A stretch of DNA of 64,000 bases, from NCBI RefSeq assembly GCF_000426825.1, contig NZ_AUGC01000008.1, positions 62,001 to 126,000 on the forward strand, given 5' to 3'. The stretch's first letter is position 1, and each line of letters opens with the position of its first letter. This document shows positions 9,201-18,544 of this stretch, piece by piece. The notes under the pieces are model-generated. The model had not been told where the DNA came from. It made no database searches and saw only the letters and a list, made by a program, of their open reading frames with translations. The DNA comes from Thermonema rossianum DSM 10300 (GTDB lineage: Bacteria > Bacteroidota > Bacteroidia > Cytophagales > Thermonemataceae). Both the position numbers and the translations under genes were made by a program.

Positions 9201-10240
9201 AGTGCCGGAAGCCGGCGTTTCCAGTTTTCTTTTTGAGATAAGAAGGAGGTATTTCCTGCCAATTTCCCATTAAGTTGCAAGCGGGGGGCTTGTAGGAGAA
9301 TATAATGCAGGTGCAGGCGACGATCGAAGAAAAGCGCCGTCCACTGAATGCCCTTGACATGAAGACGCTCTGCCTGCAGCTTGCCTTTGGTCCATTGGAG
9401 CGAAGGCGACAGAATGTAAAGGTCAGGGTGGCGTGTATCTATATGCAAAGCTGCAAGCTGCATATGGCTCTTGGATGAGCGGATTTGGTAGCGATGCAGC
9501 CAAAAGGTGGCATAGCGTGCAAAAAATGGACGCCGGGGCGAGTGAAGAGTATTCTTTTCAACAACAATATCATAGATGTTACTCGAAAGGCTGCCGAGCC
9601 GGTGGCTTTGGCTGCCGTTTTCGTAGTCTATCTTTAACCATAAAGACAAGCTGTCTATTTCCACTTCTCCGATGCGTAACGAGGGCGTAACAGCCTGCAC
9701 ACTTTCCAAAAATGCACGGGTGATGCGATAGTAGTTCAGTTTGCGTTCACCGGATGAACGGCTGCCTTGCTGTTGCCAATGGAGCTGTCCGTTTCGAATG
9801 CTTATCTTCCGGATAAAAAGGCTGTCGTGGCGCCAATAACGCCACCAGTCAATATCTTCTATGCGCAACAGTGCCAATTGACTTTGAACAACAGGCTGTG
9901 TGCGGTATGTTTGAACTGCCGCCTGCCACCGGCTGCTGTCAGTTTGCAAGACTATGTTTTTGAGTAACAGGCTGCCGTCCTGCCAATCAATGAAGACGTT
10001 TTCAATTTCCAGGCTGTAAACACCTTCACTTTGATAATATATCCATTCGGAAATGGCACGTTTTAAAGTAGGAATAAAAAGCCTGTAAAGGATATTGATG
10101 GCAAGAAGTCCCACAAAGAGGAATTGACTCACACGCACCAAACGGCGTGCTGCTTTCTGTTGGCGCTTGTGCAGCGGCTGCCTATCCTCTTTGTTTTGTT
10201 GCATGGACGCGTGTCGCTTATTCTGTTGTTTCAATGCCAA
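6233..10240 (-). CDS. Very large AsmA/TamB-like membrane-anchored protein
   Basis: 1335 residues (1323 if the ATG at 10204 is used). A basic N-terminus is followed by one membrane segment (SQFLFVGLLAINILYRLF), then about 1250 residues of repeating short strands with the rhythm LxIDSLxLxxxxLxL, for example LRIEDIDWWRY, LQIDSLQVKNSRLQL and LHLDTVLVSN. This architecture is that of AsmA/DUF748/TamB-like proteins, whose long beta-grooves span the periplasm and are thought to carry lipids between membranes. No catalytic motif was seen. The protein is rich in His, Gln and Trp. Family assignment rests on architecture, not on a diagnostic motif. Confidence 0.75.
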   Translation of the reverse strand: MALKQQNKRHASMQQNKEDRQPLHKRQQKAARRLVRVSQFLFVGLLAINILYRLFIPTLKRAISEWIYYQSEGVYSLEIENVFIDWQDGSLLLKNIVLQTDSSRWQAAVQTYRTQPVVQSQLALLRIEDIDWWRYWRHDSLFIRKISIRNGQLHWQQQGSRSSGERKLNYYRITRAFLESVQAVTPSLRIGEVEIDSLSLWLKIDYENGSQSHRLGSLSSNIYDIVVEKNTLHSPRRPFFARYATFWLHRYQIRSSKSHMQLAALHIDTRHPDLYILSPSLQWTKGKLQAERLHVKGIQWTALFFDRRLHLHYILLQAPRLQLNGKLAGNTSFLSQKENWKRRLPALTGQWFDEVRIDSLHLSDGNIQLPKGSVEGIYLQANAFSPTDNTKPFFCEDIQLFVKKVQLQNERTQLKDIQLHTLRQHLSIGQIAHRGTGQSLYLHNVRLTPDFQTYWNDSRLPIGYLGAREANIEAQSNGNTSKAFSWQAWFRQLSIQRLHVNKGDLLLRFPSSHAQLTLQDYSLRLRTLQFPRKDSLPAWQALGQCVEDFHARRLQFQSDSLQWGMQNLHILSDTMGIEARKLYLASPALAASLPVLYVPGLRWSALWKEKRLHIDTLHLSGLELYLSPALAAKDNDSTHVLPPGQRLAQWIQKSQWRLLIHHLHVSVPVLYWLPSASCPLEGEIKELLIQADSLSAQDSLDVLHNSFLSRHFYIKTKQGLFSFQNQTKLRFDSLTIDKQKAAVQLHRFSRQTPSQRLRMVQGRLHGIAWDSLWQQGRLHAHSLAFIRPQIELKGKQQVQAAPPLSLRLLHLDTVLVSNADVLWQDGQTQYRMQHTNLLVGAIDGRYPLLDSLHFLRSTARSFFRLSPHDTLSFAHMQWDAKGSGLRLRDLQWRAPHAHVYFPYLYVQRIDLPALLHGDSLLVSRIQVGNVSASIEKDNWAEPVQAADSTRAFPFAYLQIDSLQVKNSRLQLTMMSRQGITRHSVRGIDAYIQRFTHTKGQTDISNDFSLAVKHYEIDFPDPLYHLDFRHIHLQASQPAVQVGEISVFSTVNVDDLWKQRLYTKTILQARIEALRIPRLPWAALLNGKEVYIPHLQVKKWELAATDDLRLAKNPLRRPPMPHELLQRSPGTWLIDTVVFETGTITYEQKQWNNVGSGKIGFHDAHLQMYHLGNRPDSLPLRLEMASLFMKQGVLAINMEMARHGPVLQASYAGTLGQMSAIYLNRMLEPTAQVRLQTGIIKKITFKGSIEDRHHRGQMLAIYRNFKVSVLDAQAKRKRRIVSKLANLLIRNTNRRKTGTIQYERLPSDGFLRILWQGLASGLRDTLLPEILKERGN

Positions 10241-10340
10241 GTAAGATAAACAACAGAAACGAATGCTGCCAACTTTGGTTGCCCGGTCACTGCTTTAAGA
10301 CTTGGGTGGCAGGGCAGGGGGAGCAAGCTGCTCTTTTGTG

Positions 10341-10913
10341 TCATGAAAGGGCAATACGGCGGTTTAAAATGTTTTTTACCGCTTCAAACAACTGCAGGGG
10401 TTCCAGTGTGCGCCATGCCAGCATGTTCAGGCTTTCGCCATAATGTATGTAATAATCAATGTCATATTTTTCCCACTCTTGATAGACATGTGGGCGGAAA
10501 TTGAGCGCACAAATCCAGCCTTCGTCCAGGTCATCGAACCATTCTTCATAATAAGCGTCGTCGGAGCCGTGAAAGTTAAGCACATTTTCACCAATGAGAA
10601 TAAAGAAACGGATGCCTTGGCGCAGCAGGCGGTCAATGATGTTGCGCTTCAAGTGCATGATGTCGTTGTAAAGCGTATCGTTCCATTCGCCCATCAACTC
10701 AATGATGGCAAGCTGCTCGTGATAGTTGCAGTAAAGCAACTTCATATAAAGTGTTTCCGAGCCGAAAAAGTCCCACGCCGGGTCTATGTAGTAGTTGTAA
10801 ATGGCTTGGTTATAGTGCGAAAAGTCATATTGCTTGCCGTAAAAAGGGGAGCGCTCGTCTTCCGATGCATCATAGAAGACGAGCCATCCCTCATATGGCA
10901 GAATGGTATGCAT
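10341..10913 (-). CDS. Conserved hypothetical acidic protein
   Basis: 190 residues, cytoplasmic (no signal or membrane segment), acidic and very rich in Tyr, Trp and Phe (for example YYEEWFDDLDEGW). I do not recognise a family. It starts 12 nt after the histidine ammonia-lyase stop on the same strand and is followed 100 nt later by the AsmA-like gene, so the three may be cotranscribed. The regular coding pattern and tight spacing make it a real gene. Confidence 0.7.
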   Translation of the reverse strand: MHTILPYEGWLVFYDASEDERSPFYGKQYDFSHYNQAIYNYYIDPAWDFFGSETLYMKLLYCNYHEQLAIIELMGEWNDTLYNDIMHLKRNIIDRLLRQGIRFFILIGENVLNFHGSDDAYYEEWFDDLDEGWICALNFRPHVYQEWEKYDIDYYIHYGESLNMLAWRTLEPLQLFEAVKNILNRRIALS

Positions 10914-10925
10914 AAAAATTACAGC

Positions 10926-12677
10926 TTAATCTTGTCCGATTTCACCAAAAAACGCTTGCGCCTGCGCTGTAAGTTCCTCATACAAACGCTCAATGGTTTG
11001 CAGGTCGCGATGCAAAAAGCGGTCTTCGCTTACAAAAGGAACATGGTGGCGCAGCTTTTCATGTAGCCAAGCGCTGCCCTTGCCCGTCTGCACAGGCAGC
11101 AGGTCGCCCAGTTGCCGGATGCGCAAATCAAGTGCCTGCGTGCTGCACAGCAGGTGAATGCACACAATCTTTTTCACATTCTGCAGTATTTCGGCTGCTT
11201 GCCGGGCAGCTATGGTGCCCATGCTTACGTGGTCTTCCTGATTGGCACAGGTCGGAATAGAGTCCACCGATGCCGGATGGGCCAGTACCTTGTTTTCAGA
11301 AACCAAGGCGGCAGCAGCATATTGCGGAATCATGAGCCCGGAGTGTAGTCCCGAAGTGTCTTCCACCAAGAATGCCGGCAGTCCGTCGTTGGTATGCTCA
11401 TCTACCAACTTGTTGATTTGCCGTTCCAGCAGATTGCCTATTTCACAAAGCGCTATCTTCAGATAGTCAAGTGCCAGTGCCAAAGGCTGCCCATGGAAGT
11501 TGCCCCCGGAGAGTGCGTCGCCTTCATCTACAAACAACAGAGGGTTGTCCACCACTGCATTCAACTCTTGTTCCACCACGGTGCGCACATGTTGAATGGC
11601 TTCTATGCTGGCGCCCAGCACCTGTGGGGTGCAGCGCACCGAATAGGCGTCTTGGGGCGATATTTTTTTCTCTATGATAGAAAAGATATTTCGCCACTGT
11701 TTCCATGAAGGTTGTTGTTCGCGCAAAGGCAGCAGACGGTACACCTCTTGCGGAAAGGGTTCTATCTTGCCTTCCATCAATCGTTTCAGCTGCCCGGCTA
11801 CTGCCGGTGCTTGTTCTATGTGTTGCCATAACTCGGCAGGAAGTGCCTTCAGTAAATCGCCGGCTTGCAAGCCCATGAGGCGGCTGCCTTCGGTGGCTGC
11901 CCGTATCAAAGCGGCCGTATATTGCTGCCCTTGGTGGCGGCGCAGATGATGAATGCGCGGGTCAAAGGCTTGAGTGCGGGCACATAATGCTTCGAAACAA
12001 ACAGCGGCTGTCAGGCAAGCAAGTAAAAACAGACGTTCGGCTTCCATGACAGTCAAGGCACCGATGGCATTCATGACAGTGGTGCCGTTGAGCAGGGCAA
12101 TGCCTTCTTTATGCCATAGTTCCAAAGGGGCGAGCCCTTGCATGCTTAGCCATTCCTTTGCCTGCAGGCGTTGCTCTTTCCATATCACTTCGCCTTCGCC
12201 AATTAAGGGCAGTGCCATGTGAGCCAGAGGGCAAAGGTCACCACTGGCACCTACCGAGCCTTGCGAGGGAATGACAGGGTATGCCCCTGCGTTCAACATG
12301 AAAGCCAGGCGTTCCAGTACCAAAGGGCGGATGCCTGAATGGCCGGCCATGAGCGTATTGAGGCGGATAAGCATGATGGCGCGGCTGGTGGCTTCGTCGA
12401 AGGGCGCACCTATGCCCGTGGCATGTGACAGCAACAAATTACGCTGAAGGGCTTGTGCTTGCTCGTAATCGTTGATGACTTTGGCGGCATTGGCACCAAA
12501 ACCCGTAGTAACACCATAAATCACACGTTTTTCTTTGACTTGAGCTTGCACGAAGTCGCTGCTGCGCTTGACCGCCTGCATGGCTGTGGGGCACAGACGC
12601 ACAGTGGCTTGGCGGTGGGCTATTTTATATACCGATTCTATGTCGAGCGATTGACCGTTTAAAACAATTGTTTCCAT
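10926..12677 (-). CDS. hutH: Histidine ammonia-lyase (aromatic amino acid lyase)
   Basis: Converts histidine to urocanate and ammonia, the first step of histidine breakdown. The electrophilic MIO cofactor forms from A144-S145-G146 in GSVGASGDLCPLAH. The substrate-pocket pair is Ser-His (LLLSHATGIG), as in histidine lyases rather than tyrosine lyases. The ATG at 12677 (METIVLNGQ) starts at the domain; the longer frame adds a basic tail without homology character. At 583 residues it is longer than the usual roughly 500, with the extra length mainly in a segment before SPQDAYSVRC. No hutU, hutI or hutG is nearby. A role in pigment synthesis from tyrosine is possible but less likely. Confidence 0.9.
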   Translation of the reverse strand: METIVLNGQSLDIESVYKIAHRQATVRLCPTAMQAVKRSSDFVQAQVKEKRVIYGVTTGFGANAAKVINDYEQAQALQRNLLLSHATGIGAPFDEATSRAIMLIRLNTLMAGHSGIRPLVLERLAFMLNAGAYPVIPSQGSVGASGDLCPLAHMALPLIGEGEVIWKEQRLQAKEWLSMQGLAPLELWHKEGIALLNGTTVMNAIGALTVMEAERLFLLACLTAAVCFEALCARTQAFDPRIHHLRRHQGQQYTAALIRAATEGSRLMGLQAGDLLKALPAELWQHIEQAPAVAGQLKRLMEGKIEPFPQEVYRLLPLREQQPSWKQWRNIFSIIEKKISPQDAYSVRCTPQVLGASIEAIQHVRTVVEQELNAVVDNPLLFVDEGDALSGGNFHGQPLALALDYLKIALCEIGNLLERQINKLVDEHTNDGLPAFLVEDTSGLHSGLMIPQYAAAALVSENKVLAHPASVDSIPTCANQEDHVSMGTIAARQAAEILQNVKKIVCIHLLCSTQALDLRIRQLGDLLPVQTGKGSAWLHEKLRHHVPFVSEDRFLHRDLQTIERLYEELTAQAQAFFGEIGQD

Positions 12678-12967
12678 TATGCTTTTGATTTGCCTGCAAA
12701 GTTCAACCTTTTCTTCGAAAAATCTATCATGCTTGCCCTTTCTTTTCTTTTGAAAAGTAGTTTGCCGGCTCACCAATGCTCTGCTTTTTTATAAAGCCTT
12801 CTTGTTTGTCAATTTGTCTTTTGTAACCGCTTTTTTCTGACAAGATGTCTTGAATAGTGGCAACGGTCTGTGTTTTGTTTGTTTATACTAAAAGAAAGGG
12901 AATATCCGTTTTTTATGCGAAATAAAGCAGGAAACACCCGTTAATAAAAAAACAGAAAGGAGGAACC
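12678..12967. other. Intergenic divergent promoter region, no gene seen
   Basis: 290 nt, AT-rich, between the divergent hutH and DegQ-like genes. It must hold both promoters, but I found only imperfect -7 boxes: GAACTTTG on the minus strand about 20 nt ahead of hutH, and none matching TAnnTTTG on the plus strand. No convincing ORF, structured RNA or repeat. Confidence 0.5.
12958..12963 (+). promoter_or_regulatory. Strong Shine-Dalgarno sequence AGGAGG
   Basis: A perfect AGGAGG lies 4 nt from the ATG at 12968 and 7 nt from the in-frame ATG at 12971. This is unusual here, since almost no other gene in the window has a recognisable Shine-Dalgarno. The spacing favours 12971 as the actual start. 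Confidence 0.6.
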
Positions 12968-14464
12968 ATGATGAAAGTGCAAAAAAATTGGATAGTAAGT
13001 GGCATCGCTGCTTTGCTGGCGAGTGTGCTTACCGTTCTGGCTGCTTATTACTGGCTGCCTGCCAAGGTGGTCAAGGTAGAAACTGTAAGCAACATGCCGG
13101 TCAAAGGGGCTTTGTTTACCCAAAATGAGAATGGCGAGTTTGTGCCCATTGATTTCACGGCTACTGCCGAAAAAGTAATGGATGCCGTGGTGCACATCAA
13201 ATCTACCATGCTGGTGAGTAACCGCTCTATACAACCCTTCTTCGATGATGATTTGTTCCGTGAGTTTTTTGGACCTGATTTTCGTATAGAGCGCTTCGAC
13301 GACGGACGGCCGCAGTTACAAATGGGGTCCGGCTCAGGCGTGATTATTTCAGAAGATGGCTACATAGTAACCAACTACCACGTCATCCGCGACGCACAGG
13401 AAATAGAGGTAACGCTGCACGACAACCGCACCTTTAAAGCAACAGTGGTGGGCACTGACCCTTCGACCGACTTGGCTGTCTTGAAAATCGATGCCAAAGG
13501 CTTGAAGACCATCCCCTTTGGAAATTCCGATGCCGTAAAAGTAGGTGAATGGGTATTGGCAGTAGGCAACCCCTTCAACCTGAACTCAACGGTAACAGCC
13601 GGTATTGTAAGTGCCAAGGCGCGCAACATACGCATCTTGCGCGATCAATATGCGGTAGAGTCTTTTATTCAAACCGATGCGGCCATCAACCCCGGTAACA
13701 GTGGTGGTGCTTTGGTGAACCTGCAAGGCGACCTGATAGGCATCAATACTGCCATTGCCAGCCCCACTGGCGCTTATGCCGGCTATGGCTTTGCCGTGCC
13801 ATCTAAAATCGTTCAGAAGGTGGTGGAAGATATTCTGAAATATGGCTCTGTGCAGCGTGGTTATCTGGGCGTGCTGATTCGCGATGTGGATGGAGTTTTG
13901 GCAGAAGAAAAAGGCTTGAGCACTACAACCGGGGTGTATGTAGATAGCTTGGTTGAAAATGGAGCAGCCAAAGCAGCCGGTATCAAAGCAGGCGACGTGA
14001 TTGTAGCCGTAGATGGCAAAAGTGTGAACAACAGCGCCGAATTGCAGGAGTTGATTGCACGCCACCGCCCGGGCGATAAGGTGAGCATTAAAGTATTGCG
14101 TGGCAGCAAAGAGAAGGAGCTACAAGTGGTATTGAAAAGCCGGGAAGGTGAAACCCGTATCACCAAGATAAGCGAAAACCCCGAAGTAGTGGCTCGCTTA
14201 GGGGCTGAATTGGCAGACCTGAGCAAGGAAGAAGCCAAGAAGTTCAAGATAAAAGGCGGTGTGAAGGTGCGAAAGGTGTATCCGGGTAAGCTGCGTACGG
14301 CCGGTGTAAAAGAGGGCTTCATTATCACACACATTGATAAAGAAGAGGTGCATTCGGTGAAGGAGTTGACCGAAAAATTAGCCAAGAAAGAAGGTGGGGT
14401 GATGGTTGAAGGTTTTTATGAAGATATGCCCCGTGCTAAATTCTATTACGCCTTTGGCTTGTAA
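12968..14464 (+). CDS. Do-family serine protease/chaperone (DegP/DegQ-like)
   Basis: Periplasmic quality-control protease anchored or exported by an N-terminal hydrophobic segment (residues 8-30). Trypsin-like triad: H138 (TNYHVI), D168 ([10 protein letters not shown]), S245 ([11 protein letters not shown]). Two PDZ domains follow, at about 290-385 and 400-490. Length 498 residues fits DegP/DegQ/DegS-type proteins. Monocistronic, with its own terminator. Either of two adjacent ATGs (12968, 12971) could be used. Confidence 0.95.
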   Translation: MMKVQKNWIVSGIAALLASVLTVLAAYYWLPAKVVKVETVSNMPVKGALFTQNENGEFVPIDFTATAEKVMDAVVHIKSTMLVSNRSIQPFFDDDLFREFFGPDFRIERFDDGRPQLQMGSGSGVIISEDGYIVTNYHVIRDAQEIEVTLHDNRTFKATVVGTDPSTDLAVLKIDAKGLKTIPFGNSDAVKVGEWVLAVGNPFNLNSTVTAGIVSAKARNIRILRDQYAVESFIQTDAAINPGNSGGALVNLQGDLIGINTAIASPTGAYAGYGFAVPSKIVQKVVEDILKYGSVQRGYLGVLIRDVDGVLAEEKGLSTTTGVYVDSLVENGAAKAAGIKAGDVIVAVDGKSVNNSAELQELIARHRPGDKVSIKVLRGSKEKELQVVLKSREGETRITKISENPEVVARLGAELADLSKEEAKKFKIKGGVKVRKVYPGKLRTAGVKEGFIITHIDKEEVHSVKELTEKLAKKEGGVMVEGFYEDMPRAKFYYAFGL

Positions 14465-14500
14465 TTCAATGTGTTGACTATTCAAGCTTTTATTAGGTAA

Positions 14501-14527
14501 AGCGGGCTGTATGGCCCGCTTTTTTTG
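14501..14527 (+). terminator. Rho-independent terminator after the DegQ-like gene
   Basis: AGCGGGC-TGTATG-GCCCGCT hairpin followed by TTTTTTT, about 40 nt after the stop. Confidence 0.85.
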
Positions 14528-14635
14528 TTTGTTTTAATAAATTGTTAATAAAAAATTTGGATAATTTGAGTGTAGGCCATATATTTGAAGCTGTTTTTAA
14601 CAAAATGTTACATGTCTTATTAAAATCGATGTCTT

Positions 14636-17047
14636 ATGAAAAAGTTCTTTACTCTTTCTTTATTGATGCTTTTAACCACTTGGGGGTGGGCACAACACCG
14701 CGTGTGCTATACCGACCAGGTGCATGAGCGTTTGCTCAAAGAGCATCCCGAAATGGCACAGCGCATGGCTGAAATCGAACGCCAGACACAGCGCTATGTG
14801 GCTTCTTTCAACCAAGCCGAAGCAGCCACCACGGTAATCACCATTCCCGTAGTGGTGCATGTCATTTACAGCAATTCAAATGAAAACATCAGCGATGCGC
14901 AGATTCAGTCACAAATCGATGTGCTGAATGAAGACTTTCGCCGCTTGAATGCCGACAAGGTGAATACGCCGGCCGAGTTTGCGCCTTATGCCGCCGATGT
15001 GGAAATTCAATTCGTGCTGGCCTCGACCGACCCCAATGGCAACCCTACCAACGGCATTACCCGCAAGGCTTCAAGCCGTACGCAATGGGGCACCAACGAC
15101 GATATGAAGTATTCCTCAAAAGGTGGGGTGGATGCTTGGCCTACCGACAAATACCTGAACATTTGGGTATGTAATATCGGTGGGGGCATTTTGGGATACG
15201 CGCAGTTCCCGGGCGGTCCTGCTGCTACCGATGGGGTGGTTATTAGCCCGCAGTATTTTGGACGTACCGGTTATGTTCAAGCGCCTTTTAATAAAGGACG
15301 TACAACCACCCATGAGGTAGGACACTGGTTGAACCTGCGTCATATTTGGGGTGATGGCAATTGTAGTGTGGATGATTTCGTATCGGACACGCCCACTGCC
15401 GGTGGTCCTAACTATGGCTGCCCTTCGTACCCCTCCAAATCTTGCCAAAACAATGGCGGATGGACCAGCGACCAGTTCATGAACTACATGGACTATGTAG
15501 ATGATGCCTGCATGAACATGTTCTCTGCCGGGCAGAAAGCCCGTATGCGTGCTTTGTTTGCACCCGGTGGTGCTCGCGAGAGCTTCGCAAACGGAGGTGG
15601 CTCTACACCGCCCCCCGCTTCTTACTGTGCTTCCAAAGGCAATGATGCTTCTTACGAGTGGATTCAAACTGTGAAAGTAGGCTCTTTCTCCTATAATTCC
15701 GGACAAAACGGAGGTTATGCCGACTTCACCACTCAAACGGTGAATGTAGCACAAGGGGGCAGCTATGCCGTCACCTTAACACCCGGCTTCTCCGGCTCTA
15801 CCTACAACGAATACTGGAGAATATGGATTGACTTCAACGATGACAAAGATTTTGACGATGCCGGCGAACTCGTATTTAGCGCCGGACCTTCTACCTCTGC
15901 CGTAAGCGGCACTTTGAACATACCTTCTTCGGCAGCTACCGGCGCCAAGCGTATGCGTGTGTCTATGAAATACAACGCAGCGCCTACCGCCTGCGAAACC
16001 TTCTCTTATGGCGAAGTGGAAGACTACACCATCAATATAAGCACAGGGGGCACAACTACCTGCAATACACCTGCCGGCTTGAGCGCAAACAATGTGACGG
16101 CTTCTTCTTTCACCCTGAACTGGGGAGCTGTCAGCGGTGCCGTTTCTTACGATGTACGCGTGCGTGCACAAGGTACTACCTCTTGGACCAACTTCAATGG
16201 ACAAACATCCACCAGCCTGAATGTAACCGGCGCTGCAGCTTCTACCACCTATGAGTGGCAAGTGCGCACCAACTGCAGTGGCGGCAGCAGTGCTTGGTCT
16301 GCAACCCAAACAGTCACCACCTCTGCGGGTACCGTTACTTACTGCAGCTCGGCAGGACAAAACACCTCTGATGAGTGGATTCAGCGCGTGCGTTTAGGTT
16401 CTATCGACAACAATTCCGGCAACAATGGCGGTTATGCCGACTTCACTTCGCTTTCTACCAACTTAGCCAAAGGAAGCAGCTACACCATTTACATCACACC
16501 GGCATGGTCCGGTACCAAGTACCGTGAGGCTTACCGCGTGTGGATTGACTTCAACCAAGATGGTGACTTCGACGACGCAGGCGAATTGGTATATTCCCGC
16601 GCCCGTACTACCTCTACGAGCATATCGGGCAGCTTTACAGTGCCTTCTTCTGCACTGACCGGTGCTACCCGCATGCGTGTGTCTATGAAGTACAACGCCT
16701 ATCCGTCGCCTTGCGAAACCTTTACTTATGGCGAAGTGGAAGATTATACGGTGAATATAGTGGCGGCACGTGAGGCTGTGGCAGCACATACAGTATCTGG
16801 TATGGAAGTAAACATCTATCCGAATCCTGCCATGCATTTTGCAACACTGTCTATTGCGGGTGGCATCAGCGGCGAAGCTTACACCGTGCGCCTGATGGAC
16901 ATGCAAGGCAAAGTGATTGAGGAGCGCACCGTAACTACTGCCGAAACTACTTTCGACTTATCGAAAACAAAAGCAGGTATTTACCTGTTACAGGTAATTG
17001 ATAACCAAGGCAATCAAACCATTAAGCGTTTGTCAGTGCAAAACTGA
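14636..17047 (+). CDS. Secreted M43-type (cytophagalysin-like) metalloprotease with GEVED, FN3 and T9SS tail
   Basis: 803-residue extracellular protease. Signal peptide at residues 1-19 (cleavage near WGWAQ), then a zinc protease domain with [11 protein letters not shown] (H226, H230, H236) and a Met-turn region NYMDY. In this metzincin motif the usual Gly is Asn (HExxHxxNxxH). Two GEVED domains (each ending GEVEDYT) flank a fibronectin type III domain (about 478-565). The C-terminal 80 residues (from VNIYPNPAM) are a type A T9SS sorting tail with the final KRLSVQN strand. It therefore leaves the cell through the outer membrane via PorSS. No propeptide longer than about 60 residues is visible. 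Confidence 0.93.
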   Translation: MKKFFTLSLLMLLTTWGWAQHRVCYTDQVHERLLKEHPEMAQRMAEIERQTQRYVASFNQAEAATTVITIPVVVHVIYSNSNENISDAQIQSQIDVLNEDFRRLNADKVNTPAEFAPYAADVEIQFVLASTDPNGNPTNGITRKASSRTQWGTNDDMKYSSKGGVDAWPTDKYLNIWVCNIGGGILGYAQFPGGPAATDGVVISPQYFGRTGYVQAPFNKGRTTTHEVGHWLNLRHIWGDGNCSVDDFVSDTPTAGGPNYGCPSYPSKSCQNNGGWTSDQFMNYMDYVDDACMNMFSAGQKARMRALFAPGGARESFANGGGSTPPPASYCASKGNDASYEWIQTVKVGSFSYNSGQNGGYADFTTQTVNVAQGGSYAVTLTPGFSGSTYNEYWRIWIDFNDDKDFDDAGELVFSAGPSTSAVSGTLNIPSSAATGAKRMRVSMKYNAAPTACETFSYGEVEDYTINISTGGTTTCNTPAGLSANNVTASSFTLNWGAVSGAVSYDVRVRAQGTTSWTNFNGQTSTSLNVTGAAASTTYEWQVRTNCSGGSSAWSATQTVTTSAGTVTYCSSAGQNTSDEWIQRVRLGSIDNNSGNNGGYADFTSLSTNLAKGSSYTIYITPAWSGTKYREAYRVWIDFNQDGDFDDAGELVYSRARTTSTSISGSFTVPSSALTGATRMRVSMKYNAYPSPCETFTYGEVEDYTVNIVAAREAVAAHTVSGMEVNIYPNPAMHFATLSIAGGISGEAYTVRLMDMQGKVIEERTVTTAETTFDLSKTKAGIYLLQVIDNQGNQTIKRLSVQN

Positions 17048-17082
17048 TGACGTTACATAGGACAAGACAAATTAAGCAAAAG

Positions 17083-17110
17083 CGTCCTGCCGCCTGGCAG
17101 GGCGTTTTTT
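17083..17110 (+). terminator. Rho-independent terminator after the M43 protease
   Basis: CGTCCTGCC-GCCT-GGCAGGGCG, a 9-bp stem with one G-T pair, followed by TTTTTT. Confidence 0.85.
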
Positions 17111-17151
17111 GTTTGCAAGCTGCCTTCGTGCAGCAAAGAAATTCTGTTGTT

Positions 17152-17159
17152 TATATTTG
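17152..17159 (+). promoter_or_regulatory. -7 promoter box TATATTTG for aroC
   Basis: Exact TAnnTTTG match placed between the preceding terminator and the aroC ATG 17 nt further on. It supports the ATG at 17176 over the longer frame from 17047. No clear -33 TTG. Confidence 0.55.
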
Positions 17160-17175
17160 TAAAAAAGAATCAGCT

Positions 17176-18255
17176 ATGAATACATACGGTACTTTATTCC
17201 GTCTGACCACCTTCGGCGAATCCCATGGACCGGGCATTGGCGGCGTGATAGACGGTTGTCCGCCCAATATTGAACTGGACCAAGAGGAGATTCAAAGGGA
17301 ACTGGAGCGGCGGCGTCCCGGGCAGTCCAAAATAGTGACGCAGCGCAAGGAAAGCGACCGGGTAGAGTTCCTTTCCGGCATCTTCGAAGGAAAAACCACC
17401 GGCACGCCCATTGCTTTTTTTATTCGTAATCACGATGCCAAAAGCAAGGATTATGGACATCTGGCACACGCTTTTCGCCCTTCACATGCCGACTATACTT
17501 ATGCTGTCAAATATGGCATTCGTGACTACCGGGGCGGGGGGCGAAGCTCTGCCCGGGAGACCGCTGCCCGCGTGGTAGCCGGCGCCATTGCCAAGCAGAT
17601 ATTGCGTCGTGAGGGCATTAAAATATGGGCTTATGTGTCGCAGGTAGGCGAAATAGCCTTGCAAAAGGCTTGGCATGAGCTAAATTCCGAAGCCGTGGAA
17701 AGCAATGAGGTGCGCTGCCCGGATGCTCACACAGCCGATGCTATGATTTCGCTGATCCGGCAGGTACGCAAAGAGGGCGATACAATAGGTGGTGTGGTCA
17801 GTGGAGTCATCGAGGGCGTACCGCCCGGCTTGGGAGAGCCCGTTTTCGACAAGCTGCATGCCGAACTGGCTAAAGCCATGATGAGCATCAATGCTGCCAA
17901 AGGGTTTGAATATGGCAGCGGTTTCGAGGGGGTGAAGATGCGGGGCTCGCAGCACAACGACCTGTTTTACACAGACGAACACGGGCGCGTGCGCACCCGC
18001 ACCAACTATTCCGGTGGCATACAAGGTGGCATCAGCAATGGCGAAACCATTTACTTCCGGGTTGCCTTCAAGCCGGTAGCTACCCTCATGCGTCCCCAAG
18101 AAAGCATAAATGAGCAGGGGGGAAAAACAATCATAGAAGGAAAAGGAAGGCACGACCCCTGCGTGGTACCGCGTGCCGTGCCCATTGTAGAAGCCATGGC
18201 AGCCATGGTGATAATGGACTTCCTGCTTCGGCGCAAAGCCTATGCCGCTTTTTAG
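17176..18255 (+). CDS. aroC: Chorismate synthase
   Basis: Last step of the shikimate pathway: EPSP to chorismate, using reduced FMN. 359 residues. Signatures seen: [13 protein letters not shown] at the N-terminus, [16 protein letters not shown] in the middle, and the C-terminal [17 protein letters not shown]. The start at 17176 (MNTYGTLFR) fits the family; the open frame upstream runs through a terminator. It stands alone, convergent with and overlapping by 3 nt the stop of the NqrM-like gene on the other strand. Confidence 0.97.
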   Translation: MNTYGTLFRLTTFGESHGPGIGGVIDGCPPNIELDQEEIQRELERRRPGQSKIVTQRKESDRVEFLSGIFEGKTTGTPIAFFIRNHDAKSKDYGHLAHAFRPSHADYTYAVKYGIRDYRGGGRSSARETAARVVAGAIAKQILRREGIKIWAYVSQVGEIALQKAWHELNSEAVESNEVRCPDAHTADAMISLIRQVRKEGDTIGGVVSGVIEGVPPGLGEPVFDKLHAELAKAMMSINAAKGFEYGSGFEGVKMRGSQHNDLFYTDEHGRVRTRTNYSGGIQGGISNGETIYFRVAFKPVATLMRPQESINEQGGKTIIEGKGRHDPCVVPRAVPIVEAMAAMVIMDFLLRRKAYAAF

Positions 18256-18485
18256 CCGATTTTAGGCAGCGGTGCCGGCTCTGCCGCGTCACTGTCTTTT
18301 TTATCATTGGGGCAGTCATCTACGGGCTTTCCACAGAAACCACAAACGGCGCCTTCTTCACGCAGGAAGGGACTTTGAGAAGCACAGGTGCCGCGCACAC
18401 TTTCGTCTTTGCCCAGCAGCAGACGTAAGCCCAAGAAAACAAAAAAGATAGCGAAAATGCCTATGGTAAAAAGAAAAGTTGTCAT
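18252..18485 (-). CDS. Small membrane protein with Cys cluster, NqrM-like
   Basis: 77 residues: one N-terminal membrane segment ([23 protein letters not shown]) followed by a short soluble tail with four Cys in the order GTCASQ, then [12 protein letters not shown] membrane helix with a C...CxxC...C tail resembles NqrM (DUF539), an iron-delivering maturation factor of the Na+-pumping NADH:quinone reductase. That assignment is by pattern only. It is the last gene of the greA-accA run and its stop overlaps that of aroC. The longer frame to 18617 has no coding character. Confidence 0.6.
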   Translation of the reverse strand: MTTFLFTIGIFAIFFVFLGLRLLLGKDESVRGTCASQSPFLREEGAVCGFCGKPVDDCPNDKKDSDAAEPAPLPKIG

Positions 18486-18544
18486 GACGTGATGAAGAGT
18501 TGTTCTGTTACGATAACAACAAAGCGCTGCAAAAGATTGCGTTT

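Noticed and set aside
17047-17175. N-terminal extension of chorismate synthase
   Set aside because: Reads through a terminator and a promoter box; the family start is at 17176.
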